Shown: one piece after another, positions 1 through 6,133 of the stretch
Position numbering within the stretch: position 1 is the first letter of the stretch
Layout of the letters: each line of letters starts with the position of its first letter
Assembly (NCBI GenBank): GCA_022791735.1
Contig: JAAVZQ010000013.1
Coordinates: 1-6,133 of the forward strand
Reading direction: 5' to 3'
DNA length: 6,133 bases
Source of the DNA: Clostridia bacterium
GTDB taxonomy: Bacteria; Bacillota; Clostridia; TANB77; CAG-508
Notes under the pieces: generated by a model
Databases searched by the model: none
What the model saw: the letters and a program-made list of their open reading frames with translations, nothing else
Told to the model about the DNA's origin: nothing
Program-made: the position numbers and the translations under genes

Positions 1-1314
1 AAAAAATATTCTGATACTTTTTCTAGTTTTACACATATAAATAATATTATCATAAATATTATTAGACCTGCAAATTCAAGTATTTCAAAGTTATTCCACT
101 CTTTTGCTTTTATTCTTTTGTAAATATAATACACAGTTAGTGGTACAAATAAAATTATGCTTGAATAATAATTTATGTATATATATCCATCTAATTTAAA
201 GCTATGACTTAAAATATATGATGAATAATCTAACGCCTTTTCTACTGAACCATTATAAAATATGCTATATAATTCTGGTACTAGATGATATACAAATCCA
301 AGTACAAATGGTACGACTAACGTTATAGATATTAATAGTATACTATTAATATCTTCTTTCCTAGGAAAGAATGGCGTTATCCATTTTATTTTTGTTTCTT
401 TTGTACCTTGTTTATGGCTACGTCTACAAAAATAAATCCAGAGTGCACTATATGTAAATGGTACAAACATATAGTACGAACTAAATAATCCAAAGTTTAG
501 TAACGCAAAAATAATTAAATAAAAATAAAATTTTAACTCCTCTTTTTCAAAATAATATATCATATGCAATATTGTACATACTACCAATATTCCAAGGCTT
601 AGATATTCAAATCCAAATAGCAAACTATTTAATGGGTATCCCATCACATAAATTATGCTTACTGCCAGTGCCAAAAGCTTACTTTTATTACATTTTGTAA
701 ACTTTTCTAAAGTCGAATACATCATTATACCTGACATGCAAAGCACAAATATATCAAACGCAATAAATATTTTGTAACAATCTATTTCCGATACAACATT
801 TGATAAACACTCCATTATAATTCCTGTATTTGAGTATGAGCCTATTTTTCTTCCTTGGAAATCTCCATATATCTCATCCTCTACTTTAATTAAAAGTCTA
901 TCTTCTTCTGTAAACATACGTGATGTTAAATAATGTACTGAAGCATCTCCTGTTTCATATTTTATATTAAATGGTATACCAAAGTTCAAAAATGTCACTA
1001 CTAGGACTGAAACTACTATTATTAAGGTACAAATTATTCCGAATTTTATCTATTTCATATTTTTGTATTTCTTTTTTTCTAAAAATAATAAAAAATAATA
1101 TTCCCGCTAAAATAATATTAATTATACTTAAATTAATAAGTGTCGTAGGTATTTTTATAAATGTGAGTATATAGCATAAAAACGCATTATAACATAAAGT
1201 AAGCACAATCGTAATGCTAATAAAACTAATTATATTTAATTTTTTGTCTGATTTTTTTATTAATATAAATCCAATACTTAATACTAAAATTGATATTAAA
1301 TATATTACTCCCAT
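1..1314 (-). CDS. Polytopic membrane protein, probable GT-C-type glycosyltransferase (3' end outside window; one CGGA quadruplet site)
   Basis: Last visible gene of the leftward operon; 437 codons are visible and the end is cut by the window edge. ATG at 1314 has a strong purine-rich SD (AAGGAAAGGAA, about 10 bases upstream) and starts 24 bases after the upstream gene's stop. Hydrophobic segments lie near residues 3-20, 27-55, 60-80 and 93-110, with several more after residue 200, so it is an integral membrane protein. A loop after the fourth segment contains GDASVHYLTSRMF (about residues 121-133), resembling the acidic/His loop of GT-C glycosyltransferases; this is inference, not a firm family match. 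In the standard code the frame stops at 967, after 115 codons. Reading CGGA at 1041-1038 as one residue (Gly92) opens the frame without a stop to base 1. Position after the GT39-like gene suggests a role in cell-surface glycan or lipid-linked sugar assembly. It could also be another kind of polymer-related membrane protein. Confidence 0.68.
1038..1041 (-). other. Quadruplet CGGA site in second membrane protein (Gly92)
   Basis: On the minus strand the context is ATT CGGA ATA. Triplet reading (ATT CGG AAT) leads to a stop at 967. Four-base reading continues as I-G-I-I-C-T-L, a hydrophobic helix, and stays open for a further 345 codons. No slippery run or SD-like element precedes it. Confidence 0.82.
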
Positions 1315-1338
1315 ATTTATTATATTCCTTTCCTTAAG

Positions 1339-2941
1339 TTACAAATTTTCTTTTGTGAATACATTATATATGCTGACTTCTCCAACTTTTTTATAATTTG
1401 CTTCAACATAGTCTGTCACTCTGCTTGGATGTTGCCAATTTTGTGCAAATTCTCTTTTCTTTATTAAAAACACTGCATTTTCCTTTTGTGCCAAATCTTC
1501 TATAATTCCGTCTTCTCCCTTGCCACCAAAATTTCCTAAATTAAACATATCATAATTTTTATAATATTTATCTAAAGGTACATTATAAATAGCCGCTGAA
1601 AATTCTAGTATATATACTTCCTTTCCCTGCTTTTCTGCATTTTCTATAAATTCATCCAAAATATTTATTCTTTCATATAAATATTTTTCTATTATTGTAT
1701 TTTTAAAATGATTTATATCTGTTCTCTTTTCTGGATGTTCGTTAAACTGCATGATTAAAATTATGGAATTACAAATATATGCAAAAAATATTACTCCTGA
1801 AAACATTTTTATAAATATTTTCATTATATTTTTCAATCGTTGTAATTTCTCTTGTGTAAGAAATTTTCCGAAATAATTTTTTAAATACTATCAAATTAAT
1901 TATTTGATAAACTAAATATACAAATGAAATCGTGACTACAAGTGATCCTATTGCAAAATGCACATCATCTGAAATCGGAAATATTACAGGTGCTGTTGCT
2001 ACCGCAAAAATTAAAAGCATAGATAAATTTTTAAACCATTCTTTTTTTTCTAACTCTTTTTTTATAAATGAAATTATATAAATACTAAACATTAAAATTA
2101 TTTGAAAAATAAAAATCCTAGATAATACTTTTACATATATATTTCTACTCTCAAACAATACACTATATGGGATTTTATTTGAGAAAGTACTAATCCCAAC
2201 TATCGCATAATCTATAAAATCACTCCATATTCCAAAAACACTCAAATAAACCGCAAAAATAGCTATTGGAATAAAAATACCAATAATTCTTGCGAAAAAT
2301 ATTTTTAGGAATTTCTTTGCATTTTCTAAATCTGGTACAAAAAGTATTTTATAACATGCAAAAATTATAGCAAAAAATATTCCTGTAGTTTGTTTTATAA
2401 GTATTGTACTTCCGTGCTAATATTCCAAGTAGAACTTCTTTTCTTATACAAATATCATCAAAGTAGTCTTTGCCTGTATTATTTTCTTTCGATTTTAATT
2501 CTATAAATAACAAAATTAACTCTATTAATAATACTGCCCAATTGTAGTCGAAACACCATACTTCAGAATATATATAATACAATCCGAAATATTAAAGCAA
2601 GTGAAATTCCATCATTTATTTTCAATTTTACTAGTATTTTATATGTTACAAACAAAATAAGCGATGTCATAAAAATTTCTAAAATTCGCATCACTATTAC
2701 TTCGTCTCCAAAAATTCTCAAAAACACCGCCCCAAAATATGGAAAAAGTGGTGTCATAATCATGCTTATATCTTTATATGGCAAAAGTCCGATTAGCTAT
2801 GCCTTTTGCAAAATTATATACCCAAATCTCATCTAAATTGCCTATTCTTTGTATAAGCACTGCTCCACTTACCATAAGAACTAAGCCTAAATATATTAAT
2901 ATATCTTTTAATACTTTTTTATTTTTTAAATTAATCTCCAT
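1339..2941 (-). CDS. GT39/ArnT-like integral membrane glycosyltransferase with four CGGA quadruplet sites
   Basis: Reconstructed as one 532-residue protein. ATG at 2941 overlaps the last 11 bases of ruvB, and AGGA seven bases upstream gives the SD, so translation is probably coupled. The first hydrophobic segment (about 13-30) is followed by NLDE (35-38), an acidic pair where ArnT/PMT enzymes keep catalytic acids. Then comes GIANGLLPYKD (47-57), matching the family's first-loop pattern G-x-x-P-Y-x-D. Many helices follow; KQTTG lies near residue 183. The final ~130 residues are more polar, perhaps an extracytoplasmic domain. In the standard code it falls into at least five fragments. Reading CGGA at 2791, 2586, 2414 and 1870 as Gly51, Gly119, Gly176 and Gly357 joins all of them without a stop. 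By family knowledge such enzymes move sugars from polyprenyl-phosphate donors on the outer face of the membrane; donor and acceptor are unknown here. Confidence 0.83.
1867..1870 (-). other. Quadruplet CGGA site in GT39-like gene (Gly357)
   Basis: Context TTT CGGA AAA. Triplet reading ends in a stop about 100 bases later. Four-base reading gives F-G-K-F-L-T-Q-E and runs into the C-terminal 175 residues, where the next helix (FSGVIFFAYICNSIILI) follows at once. Confidence 0.85.
2411..2414 (-). other. Quadruplet CGGA site in GT39-like gene (Gly176)
   Basis: Context GCA CGGA AGT. Triplet reading stops at 2349. Four-base reading gives L-G-I-L-A-G-S-T-I-L-I-K-Q-T-T-G, a plausible membrane helix ending in the loop typical of PMT-like enzymes, and stays open as far as the next site at 1870. 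Confidence 0.86.
2583..2586 (-). other. Quadruplet CGGA site in GT39-like gene (Gly119)
   Basis: Context TTT CGGA TTG. Triplet reading stops four codons after the CGG. Four-base reading gives A-L-I-F-G-L-Y-Y-I-Y-S-E, continuing a hydrophobic helix into the next long open frame. Confidence 0.86.
2788..2791 (-). other. Quadruplet CGGA site in GT39-like gene (Gly51)
   Basis: Context AAT CGGA CTT. Triplet reading stops after three more codons (ACT TTT GCC ATA then TAA). Four-base reading gives G-I-A-N-G-L-L-P-Y-K-D, the conserved first-loop pattern of this glycosyltransferase superfamily, in which a glycine stands shortly before P-Y-x-D. Confidence 0.89.
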
Positions 2942-3942
2942 ATGTATATCCTAAATGTGCATAAGCATCTGGAAGCACAATCCTTCCCCTAAGTGTACGT
3001 GACATAAATCCGATTTGAATTAGATATGGCTCATATACATCCTCTATTGTTTCTGCTTCTTCTCCAATTGTTGCTGCAATTGTCTCAATTCCTACTGGTC
3101 CACCTTTGTATTTCTCTATCATAGTTTTTAGCATTTTTCTGTCTGTCTCATCCAGCCCAATTTCATCAATTTCAAGCTTATTTAAAGCAATTTTTGATAC
3201 TTCAAGTGTAATGTCTCCGGTTACCTAAAACTAACGCATAATCTCTTACTCTTTTTAAAATTCTATTTGCTATTCTTGGTGTACCTCTTGACCTTCTGGC
3301 GATTTCTTCTGCTGCTTCCTCCGCAATATTTATTTCTAAAATCCTAGCTGACCTTGTAACAATCTCTTTCAACTCTTCAGTACTGTATAATTCTAGTCTT
3401 GATACTATTCCAAACCTATCCCTTAATGGAGCTTGAAGTGAACCTGCTCTAGTTGTTGCGCCAATTAATGTAAACTTCGGAAGATCTAGTCTTATGGACC
3501 TTGCACTTGGTCCTTTGCCAATTATTATATCTAATGTGTAATCTTCAAGTGCTGGATACAATATTTCTTCTACACTCCTATTTAATCTATGTATCTCATC
3601 TATAAATAAAACATCAAATTCTGACAGATTAGTAAGTAGTGCTGCCAAATCACCAGGTTTCTCTATTGCTGGTCCTGAAGTGATTTTTATATTTGAGTTC
3701 ATCTCATTTGATATTATGTTTGAAAGTGTAGTTTTTCCAAGCCCTGGCGGTCCATATAAAAGGACATGATCAAGAGGCTCACCTCTTTTTTTAGCAGCCT
3801 CAATATATATTTTCATATTCTCTTTTACTTTTGTTTGTCCTATATATTCGTCTAGAGTCTTTGGTCTTAGTGTTTTTTCAATTCTTTCTTCCTCTATTCC
3901 ATCTAATTCTGGACTAATTATACTGTTTTCTTCCACACTCAT
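2931..3942 (-). CDS. ruvB: RuvB, Holliday-junction branch-migration ATPase (one CGGA quadruplet site)
   Basis: RuvB is the hexameric AAA+ motor that drives branch migration with RuvA in cytoplasmic recombination repair. From ATG 3942 the joined protein has 336 residues, the usual family length. Visible in order: LRPKTLDEYIGQ (25-36), Walker A GPPGLGKT (64-71), Walker B VLFIDE (111-116), sensor 1 LIGATTRAG (159-167), arginine-finger region APLRDRFG (171-178), sensor 2 GTPR (220-223), and the C-terminal winged helix with GGPVGIETIAA and EDVYEPYLIQIGF. In the standard code the frame ends just after residue 241 and the winged helix lies in another frame. CGGA at 3219-3216 read as Gly242 repairs it exactly. 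GTG codons at 3948 and 3945 are alternative starts and the SD is weak, so the start is uncertain by two codons. It begins about 28 bases after rlmB and overlaps the next gene by 11 bases, so it is mid-operon. No ruvA is in the window. Confidence 0.95.
3216..3219 (-). other. Quadruplet CGGA site in ruvB (Gly242)
   Basis: Context GGT AAC CGGA GAC ATT. Triplet reading gives N-R-R-H-Y-T and a stop. Four-base reading gives L-G-N-G-D-I-T-L-E-V, matching the RuvB linker (commonly G-D-G-x-I-T) that leads to the DNA-binding winged helix. Both flanking parts are unmistakably RuvB, so the frame change is certain and Gly is the natural residue. Confidence 0.93.
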
Positions 3943-3970
3943 CACCACTTGTAATTATATCTATATTTCA

Positions 3971-4720
3971 CTATTTTTGCAATAGTTTTCTGTTTCTTAC
4001 TGCTTCGTAAATAACTATACCCGCAGATACAGAAGCATTTAGCGAATTTATTTTCCCTTGCATTGGGATTTTCACTATAAAATCACATTTTTCCCTTGTA
4101 AGTCTGCTCATACCACTACCTTCACTGCCTATTACTATTGCAATCGGCATAGTATAATCTTGCTCATAATATAAAGTATCTGTTTCCATATCTGTACCAC
4201 AAATCCATAAGCCTTCATCTTTTAAATTCTTTATAGTTTCATTTATATTATTTACTCTTGCAATTTTTACATGCTCTACTGCACCAGCTGATGTTTTGTA
4301 GGCTGTTGCATTTACCGCCGCTGCTCTTCTTTTTGGAATAATTATTCCATGTACTCCTGCTGTTTCTGCTGTTCTAATTATCGAACCTAGATTATGCACA
4401 TCTTCTATGCCATCTAGTATTAGGATAAATGGAGCTTCGCCTTTTGTTTTCGCTTCTCCTAGTATATCTTCTACTTCTGCATATTCAAATGGTGGAACAA
4501 TAGCTATAACACCTTGATGATTATGTGTTTCTGACATCTCATCCATCTTTCTTTTTTGCATTTCTACTACTACTATTCGACTTTCTTTAGCTTTCGCAAG
4601 TACTTTGGTAATACTACCATGCTTTTCTCCTGCTTGTACAAATATTTTATTTATATCTTTTCCACTTTCTAATAATTCGAGTACCGCATTTCTTCCTTCT
4701 ACTTGCCCTTTATCTTCCAT
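3971..4720 (-). CDS. rlmB: RlmB-like 23S rRNA 2'-O-methyltransferase (SpoU/TrmH family)
   Basis: A 249-residue SpoU/TrmH (SPOUT) methyltransferase of usual length. Members of the RlmB branch use S-adenosylmethionine to 2'-O-methylate a guanosine in the peptidyl-transferase region of 23S rRNA. The N-terminal substrate-binding domain has QVEGRNAVLELL (6-17) and HNHQG (66-70). The catalytic domain shows motif 1 with N110 and R116 (HNLGSIIRTAE), motif 2 IGSEGSGMS (197-205) and motif 3 IPMQGKINSLNAS (218-230), the knotted cofactor site. ATG 4720 is chosen because AAGGAAGG lies 10 bases upstream; a start at 4747 would place that SD inside the coding region. It is first in the leftward operon, ahead of ruvB. 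It is the only fully visible protein gene with no in-frame CGG, and the only one intact under the standard code. The exact methylation target is inferred from family resemblance; a YacO-type or tRNA-directed paralogue is possible. Confidence 0.94.
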   Translation of the reverse strand: MEDKGQVEGRNAVLELLESGKDINKIFVQAGEKHGSITKVLAKAKESRIVVVEMQKRKMDEMSETHNHQGVIAIVPPFEYAEVEDILGEAKTKGEAPFILILDGIEDVHNLGSIIRTAETAGVHGIIIPKRRAAAVNATAYKTSAGAVEHVKIARVNNINETIKNLKDEGLWICGTDMETDTLYYEQDYTMPIAIVIGSEGSGMSRLTREKCDFIVKIPMQGKINSLNASVSAGIVIYEAVRNRKLLQK

Positions 4721-4740
4721 ATTTATTATTCCTTCCTTAA

Positions 4741-4808
4741 GGCACAAATCTGATTGGTTAAAAACTCCAAAAGCTATGTTTTCTCAATGCGTACCAATAT
4801 GATGTGCC
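4741..4808 (-). promoter_or_regulatory. Long imperfect hairpin in the rlmB leader
   Basis: Nested inverted repeats: GGCAC/GTGCC at the base, then ATC/GAT, then ATTGGT/ACCAAT, separated by a two-base bulge and a 2x2 internal loop. That makes 14 base pairs enclosing about 34 bases. In the leftward transcript the structure ends just before the rlmB Shine-Dalgarno sequence (4733-4740), so it could affect translation or mRNA stability. There is no T-box or other recognised riboswitch core. No U-run follows, so it is not a standard terminator. Confidence 0.4.
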
Positions 4809-4825
4809 GAATAATCTTTTAGGGT

Positions 4826-4834
4826 ATTATATCA
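4826..4834 (-). promoter_or_regulatory. Extended -10 promoter of the rlmB operon
   Basis: Minus strand reads TGATATAAT: a perfect TATAAT with the extended TG motif. No good -35 stands 17 bases upstream, as is common for extended -10 promoters. Transcription from about 4819 would give a ~100-base leader containing the hairpin. Confidence 0.6.
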
Positions 4835-4941
4835 TGAATTTTTGCATATTTCTACTGTTTTTAGAAAACTTAAGCAACAACCTTAATAAAAACTTAATCC
4901 TATTTTAATTATTCCTTAAAGCATTATTTTTCTTTTCGATT

Positions 4942-4962
4942 TATAATTAAATTAAAAGGGAG
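4942..4962 (+). promoter_or_regulatory. -10 element and ribosome binding site of the C39-like peptidase gene
   Basis: A perfect TATAAT lies at 4942-4947, and AAAAGGGAG (SD core GGGAG, 4958-4962) stands nine bases before the ATG at 4972. The -35 region is weak: AAGCAT at 17-base spacing. If this -10 is used the leader is under 20 bases. The 4809-4941 interval otherwise holds only the leftward rlmB promoter and AT-rich sequence. Confidence 0.5.
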
Positions 4963-4971
4963 TTATGTACA

Positions 4972-5747
4972 ATGAAAAAGAAAAAAATCAAACCAAATTT
5001 TAAAAGAATATTCTTATTTATTATCATACTAACATGCTTGATTGCTTGTGGTATGTATTTTATCCTGTCTAATAAAATTTCTAAAATCACGGTAGCTCAT
5101 AATGCTTCAGGTTCTTCTGCAAAAACGCCTGATTACCCTATTATAAAACTAGACGAAAACCCAAACTATTCTGGTATTCGGTCAAACAAAAGTAAGTGGA
5201 AAAAATGGATATACCACAACTTTCACAACTCATGGTAACAAATCAAGAACATATATTGAATATAAACAAAACATTACATCTTCATGGTCAAATTCCCCAT
5301 ATTGGAATGGAACAATGGCAAGTGATGGCTGTCGGAATAACTGCACTTTCCATCATATTAAGTGGCTATGGTCAAAACTATACACCAGAAGATTTAAGGA
5401 ATTTGTATTCTCCTGTACTAAAATCAAATAACATTTCAAAAGAATTAGACAATTCTTTTGGTATTTCAAATACAGATTTTTTCTTTGATAGTGTACATTT
5501 AAGTAGTGAAAATTTAATAAAACATCTTAAAACTAATAAACCTATTCTTATTTGTGTATGGAATAAGCCTACTATTAACCGTTGGACTACTTCTTCTCAT
5601 TATATGGTTTTACTTGCATGTGACAATAATGAAATGGTATATGTTTCAAATCCAAATGGTTTAGATAATACAAGCAAAAGCTCTGGTTGGTATGATATAA
5701 GTGAGATAACTCCATACCTAGCTAAAGCACTATTTGTAACATACTAA
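4972..5747 (+). CDS. Membrane-anchored C39-like cysteine peptidase with two quadruplet sites
   Basis: Reconstructed as one 257-residue protein by reading CGGT at 5179 and CGGA at 5333 as Gly70 and Gly121. A basic N-terminus (KKKKIK) and a hydrophobic stretch at 13-32 make a signal anchor. LIAC (23-26) also resembles a lipobox, so a lipoprotein is possible; the rest is extracytoplasmic. The mature domain fits the C39-like papain fold (Peptidase_C39_2 type): WSNSPYW (105-111), then DGCGITALSIILSGYG with catalytic Cys120, then SHYMVLLA with His209, then VSNPNG with Asn226 or a nearby residue as third catalytic member. Under the standard code it splits into an 88-codon frame and a separate frame; a 23-residue stretch before Trp105 and the active-site Cys are misread. 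ATG 4972 has a good SD. The substrate is unknown; no bacteriocin or ABC transporter gene is nearby, so a role in leader-peptide cleavage is not supported. Confidence 0.87.
5179..5182 (+). other. Quadruplet CGGT site in C39-like peptidase (Gly70)
   Basis: Context GGT ATT CGGT CAA. This is the only one of the eight sites whose fourth base is T, so decoding would need wobble at U34. Triplet reading stops at 5238. Four-base reading continues through ITSSWSNSPYW up to the active-site motif. Confidence 0.82.
5333..5336 (+). other. Quadruplet CGGA site at the active-site GCG of the C39-like peptidase (Gly121)
   Basis: Context GGC TGT CGGA ATA ACT GCA. Four-base reading gives D-G-C-G-I-T-A-L, matching the G-C-G-x-T-A signature of C39-like peptidases. 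The residue decoded by CGGA is the conserved glycine directly after the catalytic cysteine. Confidence 0.92.
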
Positions 5748-5812
5748 AACTTAATACCCATCATGCATAAAATTAACCCGCTAAAACTTATTGATATTTT
5801 TTTTCAAATATA

Positions 5813-5841
5813 TAGACTATTATTTATATTTGTGATAAAAT
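5813..5841 (+). promoter_or_regulatory. Promoter of the tRNA-Gly gene
   Basis: TAGACT (5813-5818, four of six matches to TTGACA), a 17-base spacer, then TAAAAT (5836-5841, five of six) with an upstream TG (extended -10). The tRNA starts 16 bases after the -10, a usual distance. The 5748-5812 stretch shows nothing else apart from an unpaired T-run. Confidence 0.6.
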
Positions 5842-5856
5842 ATTATATAGTTATTT

Positions 5857-5930
<74 letters not shown>

Positions 5931-5966
5931 ATAAGTAAAATCATCGCACCAGACGAAAACATTGAT

Positions 5967-5994
5967 AAATCAACTGTAAAAGGTTGATTTTTTT
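5967..5994 (+). terminator. Rho-independent terminator after tRNA-Gly
   Basis: Perfect eight-base stem AAATCAAC (5967-5974) and GTTGATTT (5983-5990) with loop TGTAAAAG. The T-run continues to 5994. It lies 36 bases after the tRNA's CCA end. Confidence 0.85.
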
Positions 5995-6030
5995 GTCGCC
6001 TTTATCTTGAAAAAGGAAGGATGGTGTGGT

Positions 6031-6108
6031 ATGACTCCATGGGCACCGAACCCAACCGCCGCGTTATCGTGGCCGTTGACCGGGGAGCTGCGCGGTAAAA
6101 GGCAGTGA
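6031..6108 (+). CDS. Possible 25-residue peptide in the GC-rich tail
   Basis: ATG at 6031 follows AAGGAAGG with 10 bases spacing and opens 25 codons to TGA. No function or family is recognised. The GC content is about 63% against roughly 30% in the rest of the window, so it is foreign, part of a different genome joined by misassembly, or not coding. An overlapping frame from ATG 6021 also has 25 codons, but its start abuts the SD and it contains two in-frame CGGs. The frame chosen here has none, in line with the codon rule seen elsewhere. Confidence 0.2.
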   Translation: MTPWAPNPTAALSWPLTGELRGKRQ

Positions 6109-6111
6109 TAC

Positions 6112-6133
6112 GTTTCTTTGTGAACAAAGAAAC
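6112..6133. repeat. Perfect inverted repeat at the window end
   Basis: GTTTCTTTGT (6112-6121) and ACAAAGAAAC (6124-6133) are exact reverse complements separated by GA. The stem ends on the last base of the window, so it may continue beyond it. It could be a terminator-like hairpin, the edge of a repeat element where assembly stopped, or a fold-back artefact. Confidence 0.6.

Noticed and set aside
971..1396. Small plus-strand open frames at 971-1174 and 1214-1396
   Set aside because: They lie opposite the leftward membrane-protein gene, lack convincing SD sites and look like antisense shadows of AT-rich hydrophobic coding sequence.
967..3942. Random sequencing indels or pseudogene decay as the cause of the many frame breaks
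   Set aside because: All breaks are the same kind (+1), all fall on in-frame CGG, and none lies in the many A or T homopolymers where indel errors would be expected. rlmB is clean. Raw reads would still be worth inspecting.
4605..4802. Plus-strand open frame overlapping the start of rlmB
   Set aside because: It is antisense to the confident rlmB reading frame and its leader, has no recognisable domain and no SD.
4972..5747. Bacteriocin-processing C39 transporter or a CRISPR/defence module
   Set aside because: No ABC transporter domains, precursor peptide with a GG leader, repeat-spacer array or defence nuclease is visible in the window.
5775..5782. AACCCGCT upstream of the tRNA, sharing ACCCGCT with the tRNA 3' end, as a possible attachment-site repeat
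   Set aside because: Only seven bases match and there is no mobile gene between the copies; chance is sufficient.
5791..5806. T-run after the peptidase gene as a terminator
   Set aside because: No stable stem precedes the T-run; only a four-base TTGA/TCAA pairing is possible.

Overview
The window is AT-rich (roughly 30% GC by eye) over its first ~6.0 kb. It has purine-rich Shine-Dalgarno sites, a tRNA gene with an encoded CCA end and short intergenic gaps. This fits a low-GC Gram-positive bacterium of the Clostridia/Firmicutes type, probably uncultured; genus cannot be told from the window. The last ~100 bases switch to about 63% GC and may be foreign or chimeric.

Layout. A four-gene operon runs leftward from ~4.8 kb: rlmB (23S rRNA 2'-O-methyltransferase), ruvB (Holliday-junction helicase), a GT39/ArnT-like membrane glycosyltransferase, and a second polytopic membrane protein that leaves the window at base 1. 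Rightward from ~4.97 kb lie a membrane-anchored C39-like cysteine peptidase, a tRNA-Gly gene with its own promoter and terminator, and a GC-rich tail ending in a perfect hairpin.

Main result. Read with the standard code, four of the five protein genes look broken. ruvB has one frameshift, the GT39-like gene four, the second membrane gene one and the peptidase two. All eight breaks fall on an in-frame CGG, and the frame is restored each time by reading four bases (CGGA seven times, CGGT once) as one residue. No in-frame CGG in the five recognisable protein genes is read as ordinary arginine, while 14 out-of-frame CGGs in the same genes do no harm. rlmB has no in-frame CGG and is intact. Where homology tells (RuvB, the GCG motif of the C39 peptidase, the G-x-x-P-Y-x-D loop of the glycosyltransferase), the residue needed is glycine.

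The tRNA-Gly in the window has anticodon loop CUUCCGA: G at position 37 where A is usual, so bases 34-37 read UCCG, the exact complement of CGGA. The simplest reading is a natural quadruplet code, CGGN = Gly, with its decoding tRNA encoded beside genes that need it. Sequencing error is unlikely given 8 of 8 sites on one codon. Proteomics and a genome-wide codon survey would be decisive.
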